Positions 53,522 to 62,811 are shown, counted from the stretch's first letter. The stretch: 64,000 bases of DNA from Flavobacterium alkalisoli (GCF_008000935.1 NZ_CP042831.1:3921856-3985855), one strand, 5' to 3'. Program-made: numbers and translations. The notes: a model not told the origin generated them from the letters alone.

Positions 53522-55156
53522 TTACTTTTCTATTTCTCTCAGGTTTTCCATCTTTTTAAGTTCAAGGAAACCTTTAATATCTTCAAAATGTTCTTTAACA
53601 CGTTTGTTACCAAATTCAAATACCTTGGTTACCAGTCCGTCTAGGAAATCCCTGTCGTGAGATACCAATATCAATGTACCGTCAAAAGCCTTAAGGGCAT
53701 CTTTAATGATATCCTTGGTTCTCATATCAAGGTGATTGGTAGGCTCATCCAGAATAAGTACGTTAACAGGTTCAAGCAATAACTTAATCATTGCTAAACG
53801 GGTCTTTTCCCCACCTGATAATACTTTTACTTTTTTAGTAGTATCATCCCCACTAAACATAAACGCACCTAAAAGGTTTTTTATCTGTGTACGGATATCA
53901 CCTTCTGCAATACGATCTATCGTTTCAAAAACAGTAAGGTTCTCATCCAGTAGCGATGCCTGGTTTTGTGCAAAATAACCTATCTGTACATTATGTCCTA
54001 TTTCCAGGCTGCCTCCTTCATACTCCAGTTCTCCCATAATAGCTTTAATCATGGTAGACTTACCTTCACCATTTTTACCCACAAAGGCAAGCTTCTGTCC
54101 ACGCTCTATAACCATAGAAGCATCCTTAAACACCACATGGTCGCCGTAAGCTTTAGAAAGCTCGTTTACCACAACAGGATACTGCCCTGAACGTGGCGAC
54201 GGAGGAAACTTTAATCGAAGTGCCGAAGTATCTACCTCATCAACCTCAACAATCTCCAGTTTTTCAAGCATTTTTACACGCGACTGTACTTGTAGCGTTT
54301 TAGAGTACGTCCCTTTAAAACGCTCAATAAACTCCATATTTTCAGCGATCATCTTCTGCTGCTCGTCATACGCTTTTTGCTGTTGTGCACGGCGGTCTTT
54401 ACGTAATTCAAGATAGTGAGAATATTTTGCTTTATAGTCATATATCCTACCCATAGTAACTTCTATGGTACGATTTGTAATATTGTCTACAAATGCCCTG
54501 TCGTGCGATATTACAATAACAGCCTTAGCACTGTTTAAAAGGAAATCCTCCAGCCACTGTATACTCTCAATATCCATGTGGTTGGTAGGCTCATCCAGAA
54601 GGATAAGATCCGGCTTTTGAAGCAATATTTTAGCAAGCTCTATACGCATTCTCCATCCACCACTAAACTCTGATGTAGGTCTTGTAAAATCGGCGCGCTC
54701 AAAGCCCATACCAATAAGTACCTTCTCTACTTCTGCCTCATAGTTTATCTCTTCTATAGAATAGAATTTCTCGCTAAGTTCAGATACCCTCTCGATAATC
54801 TTATAATACTCTTCCGATTCATAATCGGTACGTACGGTAAGCTCTTCGTTTAAGGCATCAATTTCTCCCTTCATTTTAAAAATACCCGAGAATGCTTTTG
54901 ATGTTTCCTCAAATACCGTAGCATTATCTTCGGTTAGCAAATGCTGTGGAAGATAAGCAATAACAGTACCTTTAGGTGCCGATATAGCTCCCGTTGAAGG
55001 CTTGTTAACTCCTGCTATTATTTTTAGCAATGTCGATTTTCCTGCTCCGTTTTTACCCATAAGGGCTATCTTATCTGTCTCATTTATAGAAAAAGAAACA
55101 TCGCTGAATAATGTGGTACCACCAAATTGTACCGAAAGTGCATCTACAGTTATCAT
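53522..55156 (-). CDS. ABC-F ATPase (EttA/YbiT-like)
   Basis: 544 aa from ATG 55156; a longer frame adds 17 residues without support. First ABC: Walker A LMGKNGAGKST, signature FSGGWRMRIELA, Walker B LILLDEPTNHMD; linker with EYRR-like KDRRAQQQKAYDEQQKMI (about 245-275); second ABC: FVGKNGEGKST, LSGGEKTRLAM, LILDEPTNHLDM. No C-terminal coiled coil, so it is the EttA/YbiT type rather than Uup. Acts on the ribosome. Confidence 0.93.
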   Translation of the reverse strand: MITVDALSVQFGGTTLFSDVSFSINETDKIALMGKNGAGKSTLLKIIAGVNKPSTGAISAPKGTVIAYLPQHLLTEDNATVFEETSKAFSGIFKMKGEIDALNEELTVRTDYESEEYYKIIERVSELSEKFYSIEEINYEAEVEKVLIGMGFERADFTRPTSEFSGGWRMRIELAKILLQKPDLILLDEPTNHMDIESIQWLEDFLLNSAKAVIVISHDRAFVDNITNRTIEVTMGRIYDYKAKYSHYLELRKDRRAQQQKAYDEQQKMIAENMEFIERFKGTYSKTLQVQSRVKMLEKLEIVEVDEVDTSALRLKFPPSPRSGQYPVVVNELSKAYGDHVVFKDASMVIERGQKLAFVGKNGEGKSTMIKAIMGELEYEGGSLEIGHNVQIGYFAQNQASLLDENLTVFETIDRIAEGDIRTQIKNLLGAFMFSGDDTTKKVKVLSGGEKTRLAMIKLLLEPVNVLILDEPTNHLDMRTKDIIKDALKAFDGTLILVSHDRDFLDGLVTKVFEFGNKRVKEHFEDIKGFLELKKMENLREIEK

Positions 55157-55275
55157 AGAGGTATTTTTTTGAAGCCGCAAAGATAGGATAATTAGGCAAT
55201 TACACAATCAACACACGTTTTGTTTAGATTAAGAAGTTTATATATATTTGGCCAGTACCACAAATACAATTAACA

Positions 55276-55479
55276 ATGAGTAAAAAATTTAAATCGGGGC
55301 TCATATTTTTTGTCCTGATGTTCTGCATATCCACTTTTCTTTTTCCTGTTTTTGGCATAAACGATGAGGTACCTTTATTAACCAGAGTTATTATAGGCAT
55401 ACCAATATGGATAGCTGCCAGCTTTTTTGTGGTAAAGTATTCCCTTAAAAAAGAAAACACTAAAACTCCAAACCAATAA
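55276..55479 (+). CDS. Two-helix membrane mini-protein 1 of 4
   Basis: 67 aa. Two hydrophobic segments (about 10-26 and 37-54) separated by a short loop GINDEVPLLTR. It is similar along its length to the next three genes. No known domain. Best start ATG 55276. Confidence 0.75.
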   Translation: MSKKFKSGLIFFVLMFCISTFLFPVFGINDEVPLLTRVIIGIPIWIAASFFVVKYSLKKENTKTPNQ

Positions 55480-55482
55480 ATC

Positions 55483-55680
55483 ATGAAAAGCTGGGTAAAA
55501 TTTGGAATCGGCTGGGGAATATTCATGTTCTTTGTAATGAACATAGGTTTCCCATTATGGGATGGTGAAAAAATAGACATTAATAAATGTCTTTTCATGT
55601 TTCCGTTATGGATAGTATTCGGGTTACTATTTGGTTATTTTTCGAGAAAAAAGGAGCCTACAAAACAGATTGATAAATAA
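55483..55680 (+). CDS. Two-helix membrane mini-protein 2 of 4
   Basis: 65 aa, starts MKSWVKFGIGWGIFMFFVMNIGFPLWDGEKID and continues with a second helix PLWIVFGLLFGYF and a charged tail. Paralogous to its neighbours; starts 4 bp after the previous stop and ends with TAA directly abutting the next ATG. Confidence 0.75.
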   Translation: MKSWVKFGIGWGIFMFFVMNIGFPLWDGEKIDINKCLFMFPLWIVFGLLFGYFSRKKEPTKQIDK

Positions 55681-55878
55681 ATGAAACCGCATATAAAATT
55701 TGCTCTTATATGGGCATCAATACTTTTTATACTGCAAACTTTTATTGCTCCTGCTATAGGAGTATCAAATAATAAAACAGACTTACAAACCATTCTTTTC
55801 AACCTGGTCCTTTGGACAATAGCAGGAATAATCGTATCTTTCTTAAAGAAAAACGACCTGCAAAAAAAGAAGTCATGA
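55681..55878 (+). CDS. Two-helix membrane mini-protein 3 of 4
   Basis: 65 aa, MKPHIKFALIWASILFILQTFIAPAIGVSNNK, second helix FNLVLWTIAGIIVSF, charged tail. It starts directly after the previous stop and overlaps the next start by 4 bp (ATGA). Confidence 0.75.
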   Translation: MKPHIKFALIWASILFILQTFIAPAIGVSNNKTDLQTILFNLVLWTIAGIIVSFLKKNDLQKKKS

Positions 55879-56069
55879 AAAAATGGTTAAGATCCGGACT
55901 CGTATGGGGAGGAGTGCTTTACATTATAGCCATGATTATTTTCCCCTTAATTGATGGCGAAAGGCTCTCTTATCATAAAATACTTTTAGGCATTCCTTTT
56001 TGGATAGTTATAGGCCTTGTTATAGGCTATCTGTTCGAGAAGAAAAAGCACCACAAGGCAAAAAACTAA
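55875..56069 (+). CDS. Two-helix membrane mini-protein 4 of 4
   Basis: 64 aa from ATG 55875 (a longer frame overlaps mini-protein 3). MKKWLRSGLVWGGVLYIIAMIIFPLIDGERLSYHK, second helix GIPFWIVIGLVIGYLF, lysine-rich tail. The four genes form one cistron of translationally coupled units and end 4 bp into the convergent hydrolase gene. Confidence 0.78.
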   Translation: MKKWLRSGLVWGGVLYIIAMIIFPLIDGERLSYHKILLGIPFWIVIGLVIGYLFEKKKHHKAKN

Positions 56070-56875
56070 TCCAATATTTCTGCCAGTTTCTCCCTGTAAG
56101 CTTTTATATTTCCGTTTATAAGGTGATCTGTACCTTTTAGGGTGGTAAGTTGTATTTTATCAGGAAACTCCTCTTTAAGCTTTTCTGAATTAGAATAAGG
56201 TATAATCTTGTCTTTTGTACCGTGAAATACATAAACCGGACAGTTTACGTTTTCCAGAAACTTATGGGTTTCAAATTTATACTTTCTTAAAAACTCGGGC
56301 ATAAACGGCACCCTTCCGTCTATTACATTACTTAAATTGTAATAAGGCGCTTTTAGGATTAGCAATTTAGGATTGTTAAGCGATGACAACATAGCTGCCG
56401 ATCCTGTACCTATACTGTATCCCATTATAATAACATTCTCCTCTGTATATCTTTTAAGCAGTTCGGCATACGACTTTTTTACATCTTCAAAAAACTGATT
56501 TTCACTTTCTATATTCCCGCCGCTTTTTCCATATCCTCTGTAATCGAGAATAAAGATGTCATAACCCAAATCGGTATACGTGGCAGCAATATCGCCCCAG
56601 GTATCAAGGCAGCCGCCATTACCATGAAGGTAAAAAATAAGTCCTTTAGAATTTTCAGCCTTAAACAGGAGTCCGTTAAGTTTTACATCCTCTTCTACCG
56701 GAATATACAATTCCTCAAAAGTGTTACTGTAATTAAATTCATACTGCTTAGACAATTTGGTTGCAGGAAATATAAGCTTCTCCTGATTAAAATACAACAG
56801 CGTCACTATCAGCAGATAAATTACAGTAAAAAAAGAAATTAATGCAATCATTATCAGTTTAAGACTTTTCAGCAT
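56066..56875 (-). CDS. Membrane-anchored alpha/beta hydrolase
   Basis: 269 aa. An N-terminal transmembrane anchor (about 6-28) is followed by a hydrolase domain: oxyanion region FYLHGNGG, nucleophile in VIIMGYSIGTGSA, acid in VFHGTKDKIIP and His in LKGTDHLING. Resembles the BAAT/YqiA-like serine hydrolases often found in Bacteroidota. The active site would lie on the periplasmic side if the anchor is type II. It overlaps the GNAT gene start by 17 bp. Confidence 0.88.
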   Translation of the reverse strand: MLKSLKLIMIALISFFTVIYLLIVTLLYFNQEKLIFPATKLSKQYEFNYSNTFEELYIPVEEDVKLNGLLFKAENSKGLIFYLHGNGGCLDTWGDIAATYTDLGYDIFILDYRGYGKSGGNIESENQFFEDVKKSYAELLKRYTEENVIIMGYSIGTGSAAMLSSLNNPKLLILKAPYYNLSNVIDGRVPFMPEFLRKYKFETHKFLENVNCPVYVFHGTKDKIIPYSNSEKLKEEFPDKIQLTTLKGTDHLINGNIKAYREKLAEILD

Positions 56876-57398
56876 AAATATTTGGATTTAGGATTTCATA
56901 CCAAATCTCCTCCACTCCGTCAAGTTCAAAGCTTTCCATATTTTTTAGGCCTGCTTTTTCAAGGGCTTTACAGGAGGCAACATTAGCAGCATCGGCATAG
57001 GCATTTATCTTCTCCAGATTAAGAACTGTAAATCCATAATCCACAAAAGCTTTTGCCGACTCTGTAGCATAGCCTTTACCCCAATGCCTTTTTAAAAAGC
57101 GGTAACCCAAATCATAAAATATCCCGCGTTCTTTTAAATTACGCTCCCTTTTTAATCCCGCCCATCCTATAAATTCATTGGTTTCTTTAAGGATAACTGC
57201 CATACGGGCAAGCCCGAAAGTTTCATACTGCCACTGAATATTTTCAATAACATCACTAACCTCATCAATACTTTTTACCGGATTATTACCCAAATACAAA
57301 TGCACTTCAGGATCAGAATCCATTTCAAACATCGCCTCTGCATCTGACGGCAAAAGCTCACGAAACAGCAATCTTTCAGACTCTAATATGGGATTCAT
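56859..57398 (-). CDS. GNAT-family N-acetyltransferase
   Basis: 179 aa, with LESERLLFRELLPSDAEAMFEMDSDPEVHLYLG, EFIGWAGLKRERN, the acetyl-CoA loop HWGKGYATESAKAFVDYGF and NVASCKALEKAGL. This is the RimJ/RimL-type family acting on protein N-termini or small molecules. It lies between the hydrolase (overlapping) and the DUF2007 gene (12-bp gap). Confidence 0.92.
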   Translation of the reverse strand: MNPILESERLLFRELLPSDAEAMFEMDSDPEVHLYLGNNPVKSIDEVSDVIENIQWQYETFGLARMAVILKETNEFIGWAGLKRERNLKERGIFYDLGYRFLKRHWGKGYATESAKAFVDYGFTVLNLEKINAYADAANVASCKALEKAGLKNMESFELDGVEEIWYEILNPNIYAEKS

Positions 57399-57410
57399 TA
57401 TAACAGAATA

Positions 57411-57623
57411 TTATTTATTAAAACCTGCTACTATTTTTGCTGCAACCTCCACTTCATGTTCTTCAACATAAAGCTCCATAGCCTGACCAAAAGAGCCAAA
57501 TCCAGCTACAGTAGCCGACTGTATATTGTCTTTAACAACAGGGTTTATACCGGCTTCCTCAAGAGTCAGTTTTATTGGTGTTGCCTCTATCTCACTTCCT
57601 GAATATATTTTTACTAATGCCAT
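57411..57623 (-). CDS. DUF2007 small protein
   Basis: 70 aa: MALVKIYSGSEIEATPIKLTLEEAGINPVVKDNIQSATVAGFG matches DUF2007, a compact beta-alpha domain proposed to act in signalling. It is encoded just before an adjacent membrane protein gene (12 bp), as in other Flavobacteria. Confidence 0.88.
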   Translation of the reverse strand: MALVKIYSGSEIEATPIKLTLEEAGINPVVKDNIQSATVAGFGSFGQAMELYVEEHEVEVAAKIVAGFNK

Positions 57624-57635
57624 AGCTCTTGTTTT

Positions 57636-58124
57636 TTAATTGTTAGTAGTAAGTAATCCTTCCTCGTTCATTATGATTAGTGCTTCTCCAGTAGCTTCAT
57701 CACCTCCTGTCATCGACCCGGGAAGCATGATTAGGCGTTTTTTGGTTTTACCTTTATCATTTTCAAAAACTACAATAAAATAAGCCCTCGTTAGCAGGGT
57801 AGCTTTCTTAAAGATAACGCTTTTTATTGTATTTCTATATATAACAGGTGTTGCAGAATTGCTTATACTCTTAAAAATGAGAAAAAGAAGTAAAGCAGCA
57901 ACTACCAAATGAAACATGGCTCGTACTTGTTCGCCTATATTATATAATGTAACAACTTTATATGCCATATAGGCCAGAAAAAGACCATACATAATTAAAG
58001 GCCTAACAATAGAATTACCAACAACCGCATTAGACAGCTCGCCTATTATACCATTTCGGGTAAGTACAATTTTATCAGGCAGGATATGGCAATAGCCAGT
58101 TTTGGTTTTAAACTTCTTTTCCAT
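57636..58124 (-). CDS. Two-helix membrane protein (hypothetical)
   Basis: 162 aa. The N-terminal part MEKKFKTKTGYCHILPDKIVLTRNGIIGEL resembles the start of flavobacterial proteins mis-annotated as SAICAR synthase; it is a PH-like domain followed by two membrane helices (about 38-60 and 70-86) and a C-terminal domain. Not an SAICAR synthase. It overlaps the next gene by 17 bp. Confidence 0.75.
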   Translation of the reverse strand: MEKKFKTKTGYCHILPDKIVLTRNGIIGELSNAVVGNSIVRPLIMYGLFLAYMAYKVVTLYNIGEQVRAMFHLVVAALLLFLIFKSISNSATPVIYRNTIKSVIFKKATLLTRAYFIVVFENDKGKTKKRLIMLPGSMTGGDEATGEALIIMNEEGLLTTNN

Positions 58125-58560
58125 CTTTTGTCGCTAAAAGTGAATTCTTAAAATTTTGAACAGCGTTGTAATCTTCCAACCCTAAAATCAGTATAAGATT
58201 TTCAAAATCAAGCTTACCAGCTTTATAATAAGCTATAAGCTGTTGTTTAACATCTCTTAGTTGGTAGCGTTTTTCCAATGCAAAACAACAAACCTCTTTT
58301 ACACTGTTACTCCAATATAGCTCTACCACATTATTATTACCTTCAGAAACCTTCCCTTCATCATTACGCCCAGCATAATCCTGAAATTGAGCAAAACTAA
58401 TCCTTTGTAATTCATCTAAAGGAATTTCCCTACCTGCCAGAAGCACTTTATCATTATGAAAAATAATCTCCCCTAACGGAACTTTTTGTGACTTCCGTTT
58501 AAAAAAGCCGAAAAGGCCCGAAGCCTTTTCTTTATATTCATAAATCTTAAATTTATTCAT
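58108..58560 (-). CDS. Conserved hypothetical protein
   Basis: 150 aa, no signal peptide or membrane segment. KIYEYKEKASGLFGFFKRKSQKVPLGEIIFHNDKVLLAGREIP is followed by a helical C-terminal half (YQLRDVKQQLIAYYKAGKL). Function unknown. It sits two bases from the DEAD-like gene stop and overlaps the membrane protein gene, so the three are probably co-expressed. Confidence 0.7.
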   Translation of the reverse strand: MNKFKIYEYKEKASGLFGFFKRKSQKVPLGEIIFHNDKVLLAGREIPLDELQRISFAQFQDYAGRNDEGKVSEGNNNVVELYWSNSVKEVCCFALEKRYQLRDVKQQLIAYYKAGKLDFENLILILGLEDYNAVQNFKNSLLATKDGKEV

Positions 58561-58562
58561 TT

Positions 58563-59204
58563 CTACTCATCATCATCGTCATCACCTTCCTCGTCATCAA
58601 ACTCAAAAAAGTAGGGTTCAATCATAATTCTGTCGGCAAGCAGTTCAACCCTTTCGGTAATTATATCGGTAAAGAAAATTCGCTGCATTTTCCCCATACT
58701 ATTGGAAAGCCTGCTTATTTTAGGTTCCTGTCTGTTTTTAAGCAGAATTTCTGTATCATCTACTACAAACATCTTAAGCTGGTTTACATCAAACCCTGCA
58801 CCACTAAACATATCGTTTAGTTTATTAGGTGTACCTATAAGCACATCTATACCTATAGATATCTGGTTTTTGTCTTCGTCTATATCCGTTTGGTCATACA
58901 CGCCATACACCCTTAAATCGGTAAACTTACCCAGAGTCTCAAATATCTCAAGCATTTCAAGCACCTTCGCTTTGTCCTGCACCATAATAAGGGCACGGGG
59001 CGACTGTTCAAAGGCTTTTTGAAGCTTTTGTATCACATTAATAACAATAGTTGTGGTTTTGCTTCCGCCATCCGGCATGGCAAGTACACAGTCGGCACCA
59101 CTTTTTATGGTACCAAAGCTTTCCTTCTGCAATTCGGTAGGTTCAGTGAATCCTGCCAATTCAATTCCCTCTGAAAGCTTGTCGTATATCTTTTTTAAAA
59201 ACAT
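58563..59204 (-). CDS. Half DEAD-box protein (N-terminal RecA-like domain only)
   Basis: 213 aa. Only the first RecA-like domain of a DEAD-box helicase is present. Q-motif TELQKESF (Q26), Walker A-like MPDGGSKTT (43-51, where family members have AxTGSGKT), and motif II as VDDTE in place of DEAD. GTPNKL is the usual motif Ib. The helicase C domain is missing and an acidic tail follows. Probably no helicase activity; could be an RNA- or partner-binding derivative. Confidence 0.85.
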   Translation of the reverse strand: MFLKKIYDKLSEGIELAGFTEPTELQKESFGTIKSGADCVLAMPDGGSKTTTIVINVIQKLQKAFEQSPRALIMVQDKAKVLEMLEIFETLGKFTDLRVYGVYDQTDIDEDKNQISIGIDVLIGTPNKLNDMFSGAGFDVNQLKMFVVDDTEILLKNRQEPKISRLSNSMGKMQRIFFTDIITERVELLADRIMIEPYFFEFDDEEGDDDDDE

Positions 59205-59235
59205 TGTATCAAATACCGTTTATACGGTTTATATA

Positions 59236-60399
59236 TTACTTACTTGCAAATAGCTTAACATCATTTTCTGATATTTCGCTTCCTCCTAAAATTATAAGCC
59301 TTTCCACTACGTTGCGCAGTTCACGAATGTTACCTGTCCAGTCATATTCCTGAAGCAGTTTTACTGCCGAATCAGAAAACTGTTTAGGTGATGTTCCCTG
59401 CTCTCCTGCAATCTTGTCGGAAAAATGGCTGATCAGTTCCGGAATATCATCCCTCCTGTCATTAAGCGCAGGAACCTTGATAAGGATTACTGCCAAACGG
59501 TGGTATAAATCCTCACGGAAACGGCCTTCTTCAATTTCCTTTTTTAAATCTTTATTAGTAGCCGCAATAACACGCACATCCACTTTTATATCTTTTTCTG
59601 CACCTACCCTTTGTATCATGTTTTCCTGAAGGGCACGCAGCACTTTTGCCTGCGCCGGAAGGCTCATATCACCTATCTCATCCAGGAAAATGGTTCCTTT
59701 ATCTGCAGCTTCAAACTTACCTGCCCTGTCTTTTACAGCACTGGTAAATGCCCCTTTAACGTGACCGAAAAGTTCGCTTTCTATAAGTTCGCTTGGTATA
59801 GCCGCACAGTTAACCTCTATAAAAGGGGCTGTATTGCGCTCGCTTTTTTCATGCAGCCAGTGTGCCACAAGCTCCTTTCCTGTACCGTTAGGCCCTGTAA
59901 TAAGTACGCGGGCATCGGTAGGTGCTACTTTTTCTATAATATCCTTAATAAGGTTTATAGGTTCACTGCTACCTATCATTTCGTAGTTTTTGCTTACTTT
60001 CTTTTTCAGCATCTTATTTTCAACCACAAGTGTCTTTCTGTCCAGCGCATTACGCACTGTATTAAGCAGGCGGTTTAGATCCGGCGGTTTAGATATGTAA
60101 TCAAACGCACCTAAACGCATGGTTTGTACTGCAGTTTCAAGATCACCGTGACCCGATATCATTACAAAAGGTATTTCAGGCTTAATTTTCTTTATAGCCT
60201 CAAGTACCTCTACACCATCCATCTTCGGCATTTTTATATCACAAAGCACCAGGTCAAAATCATCGTTCTTGATTTTTTCAATTCCCTGCTGCCCGTCTTC
60301 GGCTTCTTCTATCTTATACGAATCGCTCTCCTCAGCAAGGATCTTGGAAAGTACCCTGCGGATTGCTGCTTCGTCTTCTATTATAAGTATTTTAGACAT
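59236..60399 (-). CDS. NtrC-family response regulator without a DNA-binding HTH
   Basis: 387 aa. Receiver domain (1-115) with phosphoacceptor D54 and the acidic pair ED; sigma-54 AAA+ domain (about 140-380) with Walker A GPNGTGKE (169-176), the sigma-54 contact loop as GAFTSA (216-221; canonical GAFTGA) and Walker B DEIGDMS. The protein ends at FASK directly after the AAA+ domain, with no Fis-type HTH. It may act by activating from solution or by protein contacts. Confidence 0.92.
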   Translation of the reverse strand: MSKILIIEDEAAIRRVLSKILAEESDSYKIEEAEDGQQGIEKIKNDDFDLVLCDIKMPKMDGVEVLEAIKKIKPEIPFVMISGHGDLETAVQTMRLGAFDYISKPPDLNRLLNTVRNALDRKTLVVENKMLKKKVSKNYEMIGSSEPINLIKDIIEKVAPTDARVLITGPNGTGKELVAHWLHEKSERNTAPFIEVNCAAIPSELIESELFGHVKGAFTSAVKDRAGKFEAADKGTIFLDEIGDMSLPAQAKVLRALQENMIQRVGAEKDIKVDVRVIAATNKDLKKEIEEGRFREDLYHRLAVILIKVPALNDRRDDIPELISHFSDKIAGEQGTSPKQFSDSAVKLLQEYDWTGNIRELRNVVERLIILGGSEISENDVKLFASK

Positions 60400-60450
60400 T
60401 CTCTATTTTTGATTGTTTGATTTCAGATTATAAACTCTGCTATTAATAGC

Positions 60451-61743
60451 TTAGTATTTAAGCCATTTAAATATCTCTTTATAGGTTGGTTTTTTACCAT
60501 ACATAAGTATACCTACACGGTAAATTTTTGAAGCGAACCATACCACTCCAAAGAAGGTTGCAAACAGTATAACCATCGATGTTATTATCTGCCACATAGG
60601 TACACCAAACGGTATACGCATAAGCATTACTATAGGTGATGTTAACGGTATCATGGAAAATACTGTGGCTACCGTACCATTAGGATCGCTTATTACCGTA
60701 AAGAACCCTACATATACTCCCAGCATCAGTGGCAGAAGAATAGGTAAAAGGAACTGCTGAGAATCGGTTTCGCTGTCTACCGCAGCACCTATAGCAGCAT
60801 AGAAACTACTGTACAGGAAAAACCCTCCTATAAAATAAACAATAAACGAAATAAACATGGTTAGCAACGGTAGCTTAAAGAACTCAGAAACATAAAGCGG
60901 AAGCCCCTCCATCGCCTGTTGAGTTGCCTCGGCAGACTCAGGCCTTGCCGATGCTGCACCAACATCAACACCAAACATACTAAGTACAAAAAACAGTGTA
61001 AGCCCTATTACCGCCCAAATTAAGAACTGTAATATACCTGCTAATGATGTCCCTATAATCTTACCCATCATCAGTCTGAATGGCTTAACCGATGAGATAA
61101 TAATTTCAATAATACGGTTGGTTTTCTCCTCAATCACACTTCGCATTACCATGTTTCCGTAAATTATAACGAACATCATAATAAGGTAACCCGATGCTCC
61201 TCCTAATATAATTTTAAGCCAGCTTCCTTCCTTAAAAGTTTCTTCACCCGTAAATTTACTCAGATGTATGTTGGAATCGGTTTGCGCCTTTTCAATTTTT
61301 TCGGAATCAAAACCAAGCACTTCCAGGTTGTAGTTTGTAAGCTTCTTATCTACCACATTTTCAATTTCGCCTACAAATTCAAGGTTAGGAGTCTCGTTAG
61401 TTATGTACTCTACCTTGTTTACAAGTTGCGGTATACTGTCTACCTCCGGAACATAAATCAGACCGATATAACCTTCTGATGCTTTTTGTTTTGCCAAATC
61501 CAGCGAAAGGTCAGACAGGTCGGTATAAATAGTACGTTCTGAGTTTTTAAAATCCGTCTTAAGCAAATCAGCTTTATCATATACAGCCACCTTGTTAACC
61601 TCGTCATTATTCACACTAGCCAGATAGGCTACCAAAGTTCCCATGGCAACCATTAATAACGGACTCAAAAAAGTCATTACTAAAAACGACTTGTTACGTA
61701 CCTTGGCATTAAACTCTCTTTTTATAATAAGGGATAGGCTCAT
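60451..61743 (-). CDS. ABC exporter permease, NatB type
   Basis: 430 aa. One N-terminal membrane helix (about 20-45), a large extracytoplasmic domain, then five helices near the C-terminus. The family start SLSLIIKREFNAKVRNKSFLVMTFLSPLLMVAMG and MRSVIEEKTNRIIEIIISSVKPFRLMMGKIIG are the NatB/ABC-2 pattern. It partners with the ATPase encoded 1 bp upstream. Confidence 0.92.
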   Translation of the reverse strand: MSLSLIIKREFNAKVRNKSFLVMTFLSPLLMVAMGTLVAYLASVNNDEVNKVAVYDKADLLKTDFKNSERTIYTDLSDLSLDLAKQKASEGYIGLIYVPEVDSIPQLVNKVEYITNETPNLEFVGEIENVVDKKLTNYNLEVLGFDSEKIEKAQTDSNIHLSKFTGEETFKEGSWLKIILGGASGYLIMMFVIIYGNMVMRSVIEEKTNRIIEIIISSVKPFRLMMGKIIGTSLAGILQFLIWAVIGLTLFFVLSMFGVDVGAASARPESAEATQQAMEGLPLYVSEFFKLPLLTMFISFIVYFIGGFFLYSSFYAAIGAAVDSETDSQQFLLPILLPLMLGVYVGFFTVISDPNGTVATVFSMIPLTSPIVMLMRIPFGVPMWQIITSMVILFATFFGVVWFASKIYRVGILMYGKKPTYKEIFKWLKY

Positions 61744-61744
61744 A

Positions 61745-62671
61745 TTATCTCTGACTTACGGTTTGAATAAAAATATCGTTTACACTAGGTATCTTTTCCA
61801 TAAAATAAGTTACCTCACCATGCTGTAAAAGATACTGCATCAGTTCTCTTGGTGTACCTCCCTGCGGCAGGGTAACCGTTAGTTTAAGTTCGTCGTCAAG
61901 CGTTTTAAAGTCAGCCTGCTCCGTTTTAAACTTAGTACTTATATCTGCCAGAAGCTGCTGGAAGTTGTAAGGCGCAATACCTACATCAAAAGTATTGGTC
62001 CTGTACTGTTTTTTAACTTCATGAAGTTTCCCTTCTATAAGTTTGTTCGATTTATGGATAAGAGCGATATGGTCACACATTTCCTCAACACTTTCCATCC
62101 TGTGAGTAGAGAAAATAACCGTCGCCCCCTTATCGCGAAGCTCCAGTATCTCATCTTTTATCAGGTTAGCGTTAACAGGGTCAAAACCACTAAAAGGCTC
62201 ATCAAAAATAAGCAGCTTGGGTTGGTGAAGCACCGTTACCACAAACTGTATTTTTTGTGCCATACCTTTAGAAAGCTCCTGTATCTTTTTATTCCACCAG
62301 CCTTTTATCTCCAGTTTTTCAAACCAGTATTCCAGTTGTTTTTTTGCCTCCTGCTTACTTAAGCCTTTTAGCTGTGCAAGATAAAGCGCCTGCTCTCCTA
62401 CCTTCATGGTTTTATATAAACCTCTCTCCTCCGGCATATAGCCAATATGGGCAATATGTTCCGGATTAAGCCTTTTGCCATCCAGTAACACTTCGCCGCT
62501 ATCGGGCATAGTAATTTGATTGATAATTCGTATAAGGGAAGTCTTCCCGGCACCATTAGGACCTAACAGCCCGTAAATACTGCCCTTGGGAACTTCTAAT
62601 GAAACGCTGTTTAAAGCCGTATAATCACCATACTGCTTTACAACGTTGTTTACTTTTAAAATTGAATCCAT
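61745..62671 (-). CDS. ABC exporter ATPase, NatA type
   Basis: 308 aa. Walker A GPNGAGKTSL, signature LSKGMAQKIQF, Walker B LLIFDEPFSGFDPVN and the H-loop STHRMESVEEM. The C-terminal approx. 80 residues are the NatA extension. Operon with the NatB permease (1-bp gap); substrate possibly Na+ or drugs, not set here. Confidence 0.93.
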   Translation of the reverse strand: MDSILKVNNVVKQYGDYTALNSVSLEVPKGSIYGLLGPNGAGKTSLIRIINQITMPDSGEVLLDGKRLNPEHIAHIGYMPEERGLYKTMKVGEQALYLAQLKGLSKQEAKKQLEYWFEKLEIKGWWNKKIQELSKGMAQKIQFVVTVLHQPKLLIFDEPFSGFDPVNANLIKDEILELRDKGATVIFSTHRMESVEEMCDHIALIHKSNKLIEGKLHEVKKQYRTNTFDVGIAPYNFQQLLADISTKFKTEQADFKTLDDELKLTVTLPQGGTPRELMQYLLQHGEVTYFMEKIPSVNDIFIQTVSQR

Positions 62672-62811
62672 CTGTTTTGATTGTGATGATGTAAAAGTAA
62701 AAATTATATAGCGGATACCGAAAAAAATAACTTATATACAGCTAAAGTTATAATCAATCCACACAAGTATACTCAATTTTAAGGCAGTTTGCAATTCCGT
62801 ATTATATAAAA

